Part shown: positions 23,328-32,093 of the stretch, piece after piece
Position numbering within the stretch: the stretch's first letter is position 1
Layout of the letters: every line of letters begins with the position of its first letter
NCBI GenBank assembly: GCA_045647525.1
Contig: JAZRMK010000047.1
Span: 1 to 36,844 of the forward strand
Reading direction: 5' to 3'
Length of the DNA stretch: 36,844 nt
From: UMGS172 sp045647525
Lineage (GTDB): Bacteria > Bacillota > Clostridia > Oscillospirales > Acutalibacteraceae
Notes under the pieces: model-generated
Told to the model about the DNA's origin: nothing
Database searches by the model: none
The model's input: only the letters and a program-made list of their open reading frames with translations
Program-made: the position numbers and the translations under genes

Positions 23328-23346
23328 AACAGTTTTAAGAGGGTGC

Positions 23347-24456
23347 TCAATCGGCTTTTTCTTGCGATTCAACTTCCGTTTCTGTGGGCAGCGGAAGTTG
23401 TTCAGCATTCTCGTCGGCTTCTTTTGCCTCGGTTGCTTTTTCGTGAGCCGCGATTATATCGGTTATAATCATTTTTAAGGTCGCAGCAATGGGAACACTT
23501 AGTATAATTCCGGCAAATCCAAACCAACCGCCGCCGACAGTAATGGCAAACAGTGTGAGCAAAGGCTGTATACCTACACTTTGTCCTACAATCCTTGGTT
23601 GCAGAACGTTGGCATCAATTTGCTGAATGATGAGTATGCTTACCGCAACTACAATGGCTACATCTATACCGCTTGTAACGGCTGTGAACACTGCAACGAT
23701 AGTGCCTGCTATAAAAGCACCGAAATAGGGGATAAGGTTTGCAACACCTATTGCGAAACCTAAAAGGAAAGCGTAATCAATACCTATAATAAGAAATACG
23801 ATGCTACATGCCGAACCTACTATCAACGCATCAATTATCGTGCTGTAAATATATGCGTGGAAGATGTTTACAATTTTGCGTATATATTCATAAAGCTTTT
23901 GTACCTGTTCCTTTGATTTGAAAAGGGTTAAAAAGTGGCAGAGAGAACCTACTAGTGAGGCACGGCTCATAAGAATATACACCGATGAGAAGATAGCAAG
24001 GATTACATCAATAACGGCAGAGCCTGCCTTTAATACGCTTCCTGCAATTGTTGCTATCTGGCCGAAGTTGAAGTTTGAAAAAATATTTTCCGGTTGCAGT
24101 CTGTTGAGTATTGCATCAACGCTGATAAGACCGAAAAGTTTACCTTCATCATCACAGCGTGCATTTATAAATTCCACGATAGTCTTATAGTAATCGCTAC
24201 TGTTTGCATACAGATTTTTTGCACTGTTGACCAACCAGGGAATTACGGTTGCGAGAATTATCGAAATAAGCGCTACAAAGAGTATGTATACAGATAAAAC
24301 CGAAATTCCTCGAGCGTGCTTTGCAGCAAACGAGTTTTTTTTCACCTTTTTTATCAGTTTTTCTATGTTTTTACACGGAAGGTACAGTATAAAAGCAATT
24401 ATTAAACCTGTGATAAACGGTGTAAAGACGGAAAAAACTGTATCTAAAAATTCCAA
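23347..24456 (-). CDS. AI-2E family transporter (permease)
   Basis: A 369-residue integral membrane protein of the AI-2E/PerM family with about eight membrane segments. Family signs are the GFAIGVANLIPYFGAFIAG stretch near residue 240, IQQIDANVLQPRIVGQSVGIQP near 275 and the closing GWFGFAGIILSVPIAATLK. The C-terminus is a short hydrophilic acidic tail. Members export autoinducer-2 or act as Na+/H+ antiporters; the substrate here is unknown. Start is TTG 24456 with GGGAGG seven bases ahead. It is a single-gene unit with its own promoter and a downstream terminator. Confidence 0.9.
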   Translation of the reverse strand: MEFLDTVFSVFTPFITGLIIAFILYLPCKNIEKLIKKVKKNSFAAKHARGISVLSVYILFVALISIILATVIPWLVNSAKNLYANSSDYYKTIVEFINARCDDEGKLFGLISVDAILNRLQPENIFSNFNFGQIATIAGSVLKAGSAVIDVILAIFSSVYILMSRASLVGSLCHFLTLFKSKEQVQKLYEYIRKIVNIFHAYIYSTIIDALIVGSACSIVFLIIGIDYAFLLGFAIGVANLIPYFGAFIAGTIVAVFTAVTSGIDVAIVVAVSILIIQQIDANVLQPRIVGQSVGIQPLLTLFAITVGGGWFGFAGIILSVPIAATLKMIITDIIAAHEKATEAKEADENAEQLPLPTETEVESQEKAD

Positions 24457-24527
24457 ACCGCGACCTCCCTTAAAGCCTTAAAAGTTAACAACCTTTGAAA
24501 TAGTAGAAATTCACAAGTAACAAATAC

Positions 24528-24555
24528 ATTATAGCAAATTCGTAAATAATTACAA
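24528..24555 (-). promoter_or_regulatory. Promoter of the AI-2E permease gene
   Basis: Minus-strand TTGTAA (24550-24555) and TATAAT (24528-24533), 16-base spacer. Confidence 0.7.
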
Positions 24556-24582
24556 GTTATAAATTTAAATATAAGAAAATTG

Positions 24583-24611
24583 TTTACAAATTAAAGGTTT
24601 GCATTTAAAAT
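24583..24611 (+). promoter_or_regulatory. Promoter of rsmA
   Basis: TTTACA (24583-24588), 17-base spacer, TAAAAT (24606-24611). Confidence 0.7.
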
Positions 24612-24641
24612 AAGGATAGTTTATTGAAGGGAAACGGTATA

Positions 24642-25502
24642 ATGGAATTAACAAATCCGAGTGTTATAAAGGAAGTTTTGTCAAAAAACGGTTTTTCGTT
24701 TAAGAAGAGTCTGGGACAGAATTTTTTGATAAACCCGACAGTTTGTCCAAAAATGGCGGAAAATGCCGTTTTGGACGGAGAGACCAATATTCTGGAAATC
24801 GGACCCGGCATCGGCGTTTTGACTGCCGAACTCTGCAAGGTGGCTAAAAGGGTAGTAAGTATTGAACTTGACGAAAGACTTCGTCCTGTTTTGGCAGAAA
24901 CGATGGCCGAATATGACAATTTAGAGGTAATCTTCGGCGATGCGATGAAATTGGATCTAGGTAACATCATAAAAGAAAAGTTCCCTGACGGTAAGATTGC
25001 GGTGTGCGCTAACTTGCCGTACTATATAACTTCACCTATTATTATGAACCTGCTCGAAAGCCGATTGCCGTTTTCTTCTATTACGGTTATGGTGCAGAAA
25101 GAGGCTGCTGAGCGAATCTGTGCCAAGGTGGGCAGTCGTGAGTCGGGTGCCGTTACCGTTGCCGTAAGATATTATAGTGAGCCCCAGGTGCTTTTTAACG
25201 TTTCAAGAGGGTCGTTTATGCCCGCGCCAAACGTTGACAGTGCTGTTATAAGGCTTAAAGTCTTAGAAAATAGAGCCGTTAATGTGAAAAATGAAAAAAT
25301 GTTTTTCAAAATGGTTCGCTCAGCCTTCGAACAGAGGAGAAAAACCTTCCAAAACTCTGCCGCAAAAGGACTGGGAGTTCAAAAAGAAACTGTAAAAGAA
25401 GCTTTGCTTGCCAACGGTTTATATGAGAATATCCGCGCCGAAAAAATGACGATGGATGATCTTGCGGCGGTGTGCAATTATGTCAATGACATTAAAGCAT
25501 AA
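24642..25502 (+). CDS. rsmA: 16S rRNA (adenine1518/1519-N6) dimethyltransferase
   Basis: A 286-residue RsmA/KsgA enzyme that dimethylates two adjacent adenines in the helix 45 loop of 16S rRNA, using S-adenosylmethionine. N-terminal KKSLGQNFL, SAM-binding motif I ILEIGPGIGVLT near residue 51, the acidic SIELDERL, catalytic motif IV NLPYYIT near residue 126 and the C-terminal domain are all present. Start ATG 24642 follows GAAGGG; a TTG at 24624 is an alternative. Its 3' end overlaps the convergent small hypothetical gene by 11 bases. Confidence 0.96.
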   Translation: MELTNPSVIKEVLSKNGFSFKKSLGQNFLINPTVCPKMAENAVLDGETNILEIGPGIGVLTAELCKVAKRVVSIELDERLRPVLAETMAEYDNLEVIFGDAMKLDLGNIIKEKFPDGKIAVCANLPYYITSPIIMNLLESRLPFSSITVMVQKEAAERICAKVGSRESGAVTVAVRYYSEPQVLFNVSRGSFMPAPNVDSAVIRLKVLENRAVNVKNEKMFFKMVRSAFEQRRKTFQNSAAKGLGVQKETVKEALLANGLYENIRAEKMTMDDLAAVCNYVNDIKA

Positions 25503-25896
25503 TATAGGCCAAAGCCAAAAGAAGCAATTCGTCGGTTTCTTCGCTTGACAGTAAAAGGATAAGGACTACGATTACGGTTATGTCACTGTCTAACTTGAAG
25601 TTGTTGAAATTGAACATTTTTAAAAGGTCCAGACCTTTGCCAACCAAACCCTTTGAGCTACTCGGCTTAAGGGTTTGCTTTTTTGTGTAGGTTTCCTTGT
25701 GCTGCTCAGGTCGGTTCTTTTGCGACTGATTATTTGAAGGGCGGCGATCGCTCATGTTATTGTTTATACGTACGAAGTTCGGAACGGGAGGAACATCACC
25801 GTTGCCTGAGTATTTTGCAGTCTTTCGTTGCATCTCACGCATTCTCTGCTCGGCATCGCGTTGCATTTTTTGCAGCTCTTGTTTTGTAGGCTCCAC
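25492..25896 (-). CDS. Hypothetical protein with C-terminal hydrophobic segment
   Basis: A 134-residue protein not assigned to a known family. The N-terminus is a charged helix rich in Q, R and M (EQRMREMQRKTAK), followed by a long polar, Asn/Gln/Pro/Ser-rich linker and a hydrophobic C-terminal region with LDSDITVIVVLILLL and LLLLALAYIML separated by acidic residues. Short proteins ending in this LxSD-hydrophobic motif occur in Oscillospirales genomes, to my recollection. It is the third gene of a minus-strand trio, 12 bases after the previous gene, and its 3' end overlaps that of rsmA. Membrane association is likely. Function unknown. Confidence 0.7.
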   Translation of the reverse strand: MEPTKQELQKMQRDAEQRMREMQRKTAKYSGNGDVPPVPNFVRINNNMSDRRPSNNQSQKNRPEQHKETYTKKQTLKPSSSKGLVGKGLDLLKMFNFNNFKLDSDITVIVVLILLLSSEETDELLLLALAYIML

Positions 25897-25908
25897 ACAA
25901 ATCCTCCT

Positions 25909-26307
25909 TTACAATAAATCGAGTAACCCTTGCTCCTTTAAAACGGGCAAGAGAGAGGCGATTTTCAAGTATTTCACTGCCTTGTCGACCCTCTGCTGTC
26001 GGTCGTGTGACAAATGCGGTTTCAAAGCCAGCAAAAGCCCCGAACGCTTGTCGTCTTTTGCTTGACCTAATACCGACATAAGACCCATTATCTTCATCGG
26101 GTCGAAACCCGGTTCTGAATTTTCGTTGATATTGCTCAACGAGCCTAACAGTCCTTGCAAAACATCGCCTTCGCTGTCAAGCGAAGATGTAGTAGGAGTG
26201 GGTGGCGTGTTAGGCGTTTCAAACAAGGTCTGTGCCATCTGTTTTATTCTGTCAATCCCGTTTGGGTCTTGGAGCAGTTCGGAAATTTTTCCTGCAATAT
26301 CGTCCAT
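25909..26307 (-). CDS. Hypothetical protein (clostridial small-protein cluster)
   Basis: A 132-residue soluble protein with no recognised domain. The N-terminal DDIAGKISELLQDPNGIDRIKQMA resembles a helical segment; a Thr/Pro-rich linker follows; the C-terminal KRSGLLLALKPHLSHDRQQR and the following helical VDKAVKYLKIASLLPVLKEQGLL are the most conserved-looking part. It is the middle gene of three, preceded by GGAGACGG-type Shine-Dalgarno sequence and 19 bases after the first gene. Function unknown. Confidence 0.7.
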   Translation of the reverse strand: MDDIAGKISELLQDPNGIDRIKQMAQTLFETPNTPPTPTTSSLDSEGDVLQGLLGSLSNINENSEPGFDPMKIMGLMSVLGQAKDDKRSGLLLALKPHLSHDRQQRVDKAVKYLKIASLLPVLKEQGLLDLL

Positions 26308-26326
26308 TTCCGTCTCCTTTAATATA

Positions 26327-26545
26327 TCAATTTTTTGAGTTGTTGTTGCCGAATCTTTTCAATAATTCATCGGTTACTTTTTTGTCGCTCATAACCGATT
26401 GCACCTTTTGTGCGCTTTTTTTATCGAGTTTTGAAAGAATGGAATTAACGTCTCCGCTTGATGCTGCCGACTTTAACTGCTCGGGACTCATATTGAGTTT
26501 TGCGGCTGCGATTTTGAGCATTTGTTCAATTTGAGATTCTTTCAT
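26327..26545 (-). CDS. Small helical hypothetical protein
   Basis: A 72-residue, highly charged, mostly helical protein (SQIEQMLKIAAAKLNMSPEQ, then LKSAASSGDVNSILSKLDKK). It is the first gene of the three-gene minus-strand cluster. ATG 26545 is chosen because CGGAGTG lies just upstream; a GTG at 26554 overlaps that site. No clear promoter was seen. A cell-division or sporulation link cannot be supported from sequence; function unknown. Confidence 0.7.
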   Translation of the reverse strand: MKESQIEQMLKIAAAKLNMSPEQLKSAASSGDVNSILSKLDKKSAQKVQSVMSDKKVTDELLKRFGNNNSKN

Positions 26546-26660
26546 TGAAATCACTCCGTGTTTAATATATAATGGAAAATAATCATTACAATATATGCAG
26601 TAAGATGAAATTTGATTATGATAAAATCTGAAATTCGGTTTGATTTTTAAAGGAGTACAA

Positions 26661-27134
26661 ATGCGAATATTAGTTCTTTCCGATTGTCACGGTTCTTTGC
26701 GTAATGCCGAAGAAGCGATAGAGCGTCACCCTGATATAAAAAAGGTTTTTTATTTGGGCGACGGTGCTGAGGCAATAGCAGAGTTGCAAGGCTTTTACAG
26801 TGACAGAAACTTTTACATAGTGTCGGGCAACTGCGACCCGTTTTCATCTTTTGCCGATTCGGGACAGACTGTTATTGAAGGCAAAAGGATATTTTATACG
26901 CACGGGCACAGATATTCGGTGAAATATGGCACACAAATGCTATATGAAATCGCTAAAAACGTCGGTGCTGACTTGGCACTCTACGGTCATACCCACATAG
27001 CTAAAGAGGAATACTGTGACGGAATTTATATGATAAATCCGGGCGCACTTTCGCATTCAAGAGAGGGTGGACCGGGATATGCAATAGTTGACGTTACCGA
27101 AAAAGGTATTGTCACTACTTTTATTAAATTGTAG
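26661..27134 (+). CDS. YfcE-like metallophosphoesterase
   Basis: A 157-residue calcineurin-like phosphoesterase of the YfcE/MJ0936 type. Metal-binding motifs in order are SDCHGS (residues 6-11), YLGDGAEA, SGNCD, THGHRYSV and YGHTH near the C-terminus. YfcE-like enzymes hydrolyse phosphodiesters using two metal ions; the natural substrate is not known. Start 26661 follows AAAGGAG. The next gene begins 11 bases after the stop, so the two share a transcript. Confidence 0.9.
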   Translation: MRILVLSDCHGSLRNAEEAIERHPDIKKVFYLGDGAEAIAELQGFYSDRNFYIVSGNCDPFSSFADSGQTVIEGKRIFYTHGHRYSVKYGTQMLYEIAKNVGADLALYGHTHIAKEEYCDGIYMINPGALSHSREGGPGYAIVDVTEKGIVTTFIKL

Positions 27135-27145
27135 AGGAGACATTT

Positions 27146-27688
27146 ATGAACATTTGTGTTTATGGTGCTGCAAGCCCAACGATAAAAAAGGAATTTGTCG
27201 AAGCGGGAGAACTGTTGGGCAGGGAAATGGCGAAATGCGGTCATACCCTTGTTTTCGGCGGCGGTGCTTCGGGTATGATGGGAGCCGTTGTTCGCGGAGT
27301 TTATGAAAAAAGGGGCAATTCTATTGCTGTCGTTCCGTCATTCTTTAATGTTGACGGTGTGCTGTTCGAAAACTGCACCGAGCAGGTTTTTACAGCTACT
27401 ATGCGTGAAAGAAAGCAGATTTTAGAAGAAAAGGCAGATGCTTTTATTGTCACTGTCGGCGGTATCGGTACATACGATGAATTTTTCGAAACGTTGACGT
27501 TACTCACTCTGGGCCAACTCGGTAAAAAGCCGTTGGTTATACTCAACACAGACGGCTATTACGATAAGTTAAAAGAACTTATGGAGTCAGGCGTAAAGGA
27601 AACCATTATCGGCGAAGAAGTGTTGACCGATTATATGATGTTTGCCGACAGTGTGGACGAGGCATTAGAATTTATAGAAAGCAAATAA
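27146..27688 (+). CDS. LOG-like Rossmann-fold protein (TIGR00730 family)
   Basis: A 180-residue LOG/YvdD-type protein. It has the nucleotide motif GGGASGMMGA, ATMRERKQ and VGGIGTYDE (residues ~112-120), the last replacing the usual PGGxGTxxE with Val in place of Pro. LOG proteins release free cytokinin bases from their riboside 5'-monophosphates; in bacteria the physiological role is often unclear. RBS GAGGAG precedes the ATG, 11 bases after the phosphoesterase. A hairpin without U-tract follows. Confidence 0.88.
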   Translation: MNICVYGAASPTIKKEFVEAGELLGREMAKCGHTLVFGGGASGMMGAVVRGVYEKRGNSIAVVPSFFNVDGVLFENCTEQVFTATMRERKQILEEKADAFIVTVGGIGTYDEFFETLTLLTLGQLGKKPLVILNTDGYYDKLKELMESGVKETIIGEEVLTDYMMFADSVDEALEFIESK

Positions 27689-27691
27689 CAA

Positions 27692-27715
27692 TAGCCGAAG
27701 GGGAACCTTCGGCTA
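27692..27715 (+). other. 10-bp GNRA-loop hairpin without U-tract
   Basis: TAGCCGAAGG and CCTTCGGCTA flank a GGAA tetraloop, four bases beyond the stop of the LOG-like gene. No T-run follows (AGAAATTTCG). It may serve as mRNA 3'-end stabiliser or weak terminator. The next gene begins 21 bases later. Confidence 0.55.
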
Positions 27716-27735
27716 GAAATTTCGAGGATTAAGAT

Positions 27736-28599
27736 ATGGGTTTATGGATTCCGTTAGTGCTGTTTTACGGTCTGGCAAAGGGTGCCAGAGATGCGCTCAA
27801 AAAACAGGCGCTGACAAAAAGTTCGGTAATAGAGGTACTGTTTTACCATGCACTAATAGCGTTAGTAGTGCTGATACCTTTTTCACACAATCTCTTAGCG
27901 GTATCTTTTGTTGACCATTTGTGGATATTTTTAAAATCATTCGTAATATTCGTAGGTTGGATTTTTGCGTTTACATCGATAAAGCATATGCCGGTAAGCC
28001 TTTACGGTGTTATCGACACCGCAAGGGTCGTATTTTCAATAGTGCTGGCTTTGATCTTTCTCGGCGAAGTCATGACAATCCCCAAAGCAGCAGGTCTTTT
28101 ACTTGTTATTTTGGGAATTGTTCTTGTTAATTTTGGCAACAAAGACGACGGTAAGGCAATTAAGATGAAATATTTGGTTATTGCTCTTTTGTCCTGCCTT
28201 TTAAATGCGATTTCAGGCTTGCTTGATAAAATGTTGCTTTCCAAGGGCACTCTTGACAGCTCGCAGTTGCAGTTTTTTTATATGCTCTATATGACGGCAC
28301 TTTACGGTGTATACATAATATTCAAGAGAGAAAAGATAAAGCTCTCGACCATAAAAAACAACTATTGGATAGCGATTTTGAGCGTGCTGTTTGTCATAGC
28401 TGACAGAGCCTTGTTTATTGCCAACGAGGACCCCGAAAGTCAAATTACGGTAATGACACTTATAAAGCAATCGTCGGTGCTTGTGACGGTGCTTTGCGGA
28501 AAAATGTTCTTTAAAGAAAAGCACATTTTAAAGAGAACTGTGTGCGCGATGGTTGTTTTTGCGGGTATAATATTAGCAACCGTTTCTATATCGTTGTAA
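27736..28599 (+). CDS. EamA/DMT family transporter
   Basis: A 287-residue membrane protein with about ten membrane helices in two EamA repeats (the first ending in LVILGIVLVNFG near residue 130, the second in the C-terminal VVFAGIILATVSISL). Such drug/metabolite transporters export amino acids, sugars or other small molecules; the substrate is not known. GAGGATTAAG lies ahead of the ATG. It may be co-transcribed with the two upstream genes, separated only by the hairpin at 27692. Confidence 0.87.
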   Translation: MGLWIPLVLFYGLAKGARDALKKQALTKSSVIEVLFYHALIALVVLIPFSHNLLAVSFVDHLWIFLKSFVIFVGWIFAFTSIKHMPVSLYGVIDTARVVFSIVLALIFLGEVMTIPKAAGLLLVILGIVLVNFGNKDDGKAIKMKYLVIALLSCLLNAISGLLDKMLLSKGTLDSSQLQFFYMLYMTALYGVYIIFKREKIKLSTIKNNYWIAILSVLFVIADRALFIANEDPESQITVMTLIKQSSVLVTVLCGKMFFKEKHILKRTVCAMVVFAGIILATVSISL

Positions 28600-28705
28600 T
28601 GATAGGGATAATTTTTAAAACAAATTTAACAACTAATTAACTTACTTATTGGTAAATTAAGGTTATAATACCTTGAAATAAAGAATCAAAATGGAGGGAT
28701 CACTG

Positions 28706-31312
28706 TTGTATCATTTTAAATCGGCGGAAGAGACCGTTCGCTCTTTGAACACCGACCGGGAAACCGGTCTTAATGAAGATCAGGTTTCAGAGTTGCGCAG
28801 ACAATACGGTGAAAACCGTTTGAACGAGAAGAAGAAAAGGAACTGGTTTTCAAGGTTTTTTGATCAGTTCAAGGATGTTATGATCCTTATTCTTATCGCT
28901 GCGGCCGTTATTTCTTTCGTGATAGCCTGTATTGAGGGTGAGCCCAAGGAGTTCTTTGAGCCTGCACTCATTTTGCTAATAGTCATTCTCAATGCCGTTA
29001 TGGGTGTTGCTCAGGAGAGCAAGGCGGAGAGGGCACTTGATGCTTTAAAAAGTCTTTCTGCACCGCACGCAAGGGTAATTCGCGGCGGAAAGGAAGAGGT
29101 TATTGAGGCAACAGAACTGGTTTTAGGTGATATAATTAAACTTGAAGCAGGCGACTTTATCCCTGCCGATGCAAGACTAATCAGCAGTGTCAGCTTGAAG
29201 TCGGAGGAGTCGGCATTGACAGGTGAATCCGTGCCTTCTGAAAAGAATGCAGACGAAATCGTGAATGAAAAGGCTCCGTTGGGCGACCGAAGCAATATGG
29301 TGTTCTCGGGTTGCAGTATCACCTACGGCACCGCTGTCGCAGTAGTTACGGCAACGGGAATGAACACCGAAATGGGCAAAATTGCCAACCTTCTTAACAA
29401 CGAAAACGACGGGCAGACACCGTTGCAGAAAAAACTTGCTCAACTCGGCAAATATCTCGGTGTTCTGGCTCTTGCTGCCTGCGCTGTCATCTTTGTTGTA
29501 GGTGTTCTTAACGATATTCCTGCTATGGAAATATTTATGACCGCCGTGTCGTTGGCGGTTTCGGCTATTCCCGAAGGTTTACCCGCCATCGTTACCATCG
29601 TGCTTTCTATCGGTGTTCAGAGAATGGTCAAAAAGAATGCCATCATTCGACGCTTGCCTGCGGTTGAAACTCTTGGTAGTGCATCGGTTATATGCTCTGA
29701 TAAAACGGGCACACTCACTCAAAACCGTATGACATTGGTCAAGGTCTATGCGGGCGAATCGGTCGATGAAGTAGACGGGGATTTAAGTGAACAATCCTTA
29801 AATTTATTGAAACTTGGAACGCTGTGCTGTGACGGCTCGGTGACCTTTGAAAACGGGTTGGAGCACCACATCGGCGACCCTACCGAAACATCTATCGTTT
29901 TGGCGGCACACAAAAAAGGCTTCAATAAAAACGACCTTAATAAAGCATATCCGCGTCTTGGCTCGTTGCCGTTCGATTCTGACAGAAAGTTAATGACCAC
30001 CATTAACGATATCGACGGTCGCCTTACCGTGATCGTAAAGGGTGCCTTCGACGTTATGAAGGAACGCTGTGTTGCGGGTGATGTTGAAAAAGCAAAGGCG
30101 GTTACCGATGAGATGAGCGCAGATGCACTGCGTGTTCTGGCTGTGGGCTATAAAATAATCGACAAGATGCCCGAGGAACTTACTTCCGATACCCTGGAAA
30201 ACGGACTCACTCTATTGGGCCTTGTCGGTATGATAGACCCGCCCAGACCGGAAGCTAAGGAAGCTGTTAGAATTTGTCGAAAAGCAGGCATAAAACCTGT
30301 CATGATAACAGGTGACCACGTAATAACTGCTTCGGCAATAGCGCGTGAACTCGGCATTTTGGAAGAGGGCGACAAAGCTATTACCGGCGTAGAACTTGAT
30401 GCCTTGACCGATGAGCAGTTGGATAATGAGGTCGAGCGCATTAGTGTATATGCAAGAGTAAGTCCCGAAAATAAAATCCGCATAGTTAAAGCATGGCAGA
30501 AGAAAGACAAGGTTGTTTCAATGACGGGTGACGGAGTTAATGACGCTCCTGCATTAAAGGCTGCTGACATCGGTTGCGCTATGGGCATTACAGGCACTGA
30601 TGTTGCCAAGGGCGCTGCCGATATGACGTTAACTGACGATAATTTTGCCACGATTGTTGATGCGGTAAGAGAGGGCAGAGGTATTTACGCCAACATTAAA
30701 AAGGTTGTAGGATTTTTGCTCGGCACCAACATTGGTGAGGTCGTCACGGTCTTTGTGGCGATGCTTTTGTGGCACAAGACGCCGCTTTTGTCAATGCAGC
30801 TTTTGTGGATAAATCTTGTCACCGATTCACTTCCTGCCATAGCACTCGGTATGGAGCCGGTTGAAAGTGATGTTATGGACCGCAACCCTAAACCGCGAAA
30901 TGAAGGTCTTTTTGCCAACGGATTCGGCGTGCGAATAGTGTTGCAGGGCTTTATGTTCGGTCTTTTGGCTTTGGCAGCTTTCTTTATCGGTGAAAAAATG
31001 ACCGGCAACACTGCCGGTGGTCAGACCTTGGCGTTTATGGTGCTTGCGTTGTCACAGGTTGTGCAGAGTTTTAATATGAGAAGTGAGCATTCCCTTTTTA
31101 AAATAGGGCCGTTCACCAACAAGAAACTGAATATTGCTGCATTAAGTTCGGCAATACTCGTTTTGGTAGTAATGTTTACCCCTTTGAGAATTGCGTTTGG
31201 ACTTTCGCTTCTTAATTGGAAACTTTACCTTATCGGATTAGGTCTTATTATTGTGCCGACAATTATTATGGAACTTTCTAAATTGGCGCGGCTTATGAAA
31301 CATCACAGATAA
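28706..31312 (+). CDS. P-type calcium-transporting ATPase (P2A, PMR1/SERCA-like)
   Basis: A P2-type cation ATPase of about 868 residues. The N-terminal cation-ATPase domain (residues 1-60) is followed by the TGES motif of the A-domain (SALTGESVP), the PEGLPA in M4 near residue 290, the phosphorylation site CSDKTGTLT near 330, the hinge GDGVNDAPA near 608 and the C-terminal helices. These are features of Ca2+ (or Ca2+/Mn2+) pumps. Start is placed at TTG 28706 because GGAGGG sits seven bases ahead of it; the ATG at 28691 contains that site and has no Shine-Dalgarno of its own. A TATAAT about 35 bases upstream has only a weak -35. It ends at a strong terminator shared with the next, convergent gene. 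Confidence 0.94.
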   Translation: MYHFKSAEETVRSLNTDRETGLNEDQVSELRRQYGENRLNEKKKRNWFSRFFDQFKDVMILILIAAAVISFVIACIEGEPKEFFEPALILLIVILNAVMGVAQESKAERALDALKSLSAPHARVIRGGKEEVIEATELVLGDIIKLEAGDFIPADARLISSVSLKSEESALTGESVPSEKNADEIVNEKAPLGDRSNMVFSGCSITYGTAVAVVTATGMNTEMGKIANLLNNENDGQTPLQKKLAQLGKYLGVLALAACAVIFVVGVLNDIPAMEIFMTAVSLAVSAIPEGLPAIVTIVLSIGVQRMVKKNAIIRRLPAVETLGSASVICSDKTGTLTQNRMTLVKVYAGESVDEVDGDLSEQSLNLLKLGTLCCDGSVTFENGLEHHIGDPTETSIVLAAHKKGFNKNDLNKAYPRLGSLPFDSDRKLMTTINDIDGRLTVIVKGAFDVMKERCVAGDVEKAKAVTDEMSADALRVLAVGYKIIDKMPEELTSDTLENGLTLLGLVGMIDPPRPEAKEAVRICRKAGIKPVMITGDHVITASAIARELGILEEGDKAITGVELDALTDEQLDNEVERISVYARVSPENKIRIVKAWQKKDKVVSMTGDGVNDAPALKAADIGCAMGITGTDVAKGAADMTLTDDNFATIVDAVREGRGIYANIKKVVGFLLGTNIGEVVTVFVAMLLWHKTPLLSMQLLWINLVTDSLPAIALGMEPVESDVMDRNPKPRNEGLFANGFGVRIVLQGFMFGLLALAAFFIGEKMTGNTAGGQTLAFMVLALSQVVQSFNMRSEHSLFKIGPFTNKKLNIAALSSAILVLVVMFTPLRIAFGLSLLNWKLYLIGLGLIIVPTIIMELSKLARLMKHHR

Positions 31313-31313
31313 T

Positions 31314-31349
31314 AAACACCCGATATCGTTTGATATCGGGTGTTTCTTT
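31314..31349. terminator. Terminator between Ca-ATPase and alarmone synthetase
   Basis: AAACACCCGATATC (31314-31327) and its reverse complement (31332-31345) form a perfect 14-bp stem with a 4-base loop, followed by CTTT on the plus strand and TTTATTA on the minus strand. It lies between convergent genes. Confidence 0.85.
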
Positions 31350-32031
31350 AAGCATTTTCTACTTTGTCGCGTATTTGTTGCATACGGATATCGGTTTCGT
31401 TTATCGTTTTGGCACATTCGAAAAGTTCTTGTTTGATTTCCGCTGAAACGCCGTCGTTTTTATATTTGAGATCGTGCTCCAAGCTTGCCCAGAAGTCCAT
31501 TGCAATGGTTCTTATCTGTACTTCAACGCGCATGTTCATAACATTGTCCGAAAAAAATACGGGGATTTCGATTATCATATGATAACTGCGGTATCCTGTT
31601 TCTTTGGGGTTTTTAATGTAGTCCTTGACCTCTATAACGGTGATGTCGTTCTGCCTTGCAAGCATTTCGGCAATCTCGTAAATATCGTCAATAAATGAGC
31701 AAACAACTCTAATACCTGCTACATCGTTGAGATGGGCGGTTATATTTTCGTTGTTGACTTCAAAACCTCGTCTTTTTAATTTGTTTGCGATGCTCAACGG
31801 CTTTTTGATTCGGCTTTTGATGAATTCAATGGGGTTGCGGTTATGGCGCACCGACATATCGTTGTTTAAAACTTGAAGTTTTGTTTCAACCTCTAAAATG
31901 GCACATTGATAGCGCATCATCAGTTCATGGAACTCTTTGATATGGCCAAAATATTGCTCGGCATTATCGTCTTTTAGCGTTTTTGGTATTAGTGTGTCCG
32001 AGTTGATTCTCATCAGGTTCACGTCTTTCAT
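31348..32031 (-). CDS. Small alarmone synthetase (RelQ/YjbM-like)
   Basis: A 227-residue single-domain (p)ppGpp synthetase. It has the RelA/SpoT synthetase core but no hydrolase HD domain: the DVAGIRVVCSFIDDIY substrate motif near residue 104, the GYRSYHMIIEIP motif near 146 and VEVQIRTIAMDFWASLEH, containing the catalytic-core Q-I-R-T and E-H residues, near 169. RelQ-type enzymes make ppGpp, pppGpp and often pGpp as stress signals. The predicted -10 box lies so close that the ATG at 32031 would be almost leaderless; ATG 32013 is the other candidate. Neither has a clear Shine-Dalgarno site. Confidence 0.93.
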   Translation of the reverse strand: MKDVNLMRINSDTLIPKTLKDDNAEQYFGHIKEFHELMMRYQCAILEVETKLQVLNNDMSVRHNRNPIEFIKSRIKKPLSIANKLKRRGFEVNNENITAHLNDVAGIRVVCSFIDDIYEIAEMLARQNDITVIEVKDYIKNPKETGYRSYHMIIEIPVFFSDNVMNMRVEVQIRTIAMDFWASLEHDLKYKNDGVSAEIKQELFECAKTINETDIRMQQIRDKVENA

Positions 32032-32046
32032 TTAAAGGTATAATTT

Positions 32047-32075
32047 ATTTTACCACATTCTGTAATTATTTACAA
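32047..32075 (-). promoter_or_regulatory. Promoter of the small alarmone synthetase gene
   Basis: Minus-strand TTGTAA (32070-32075) and TAAAAT (32047-32052), 17-base spacer; predicted start near 32040, about 9 bases before the first ATG. Confidence 0.65.
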
Positions 32076-32093
32076 CAACGGCTTGAAAACCAC

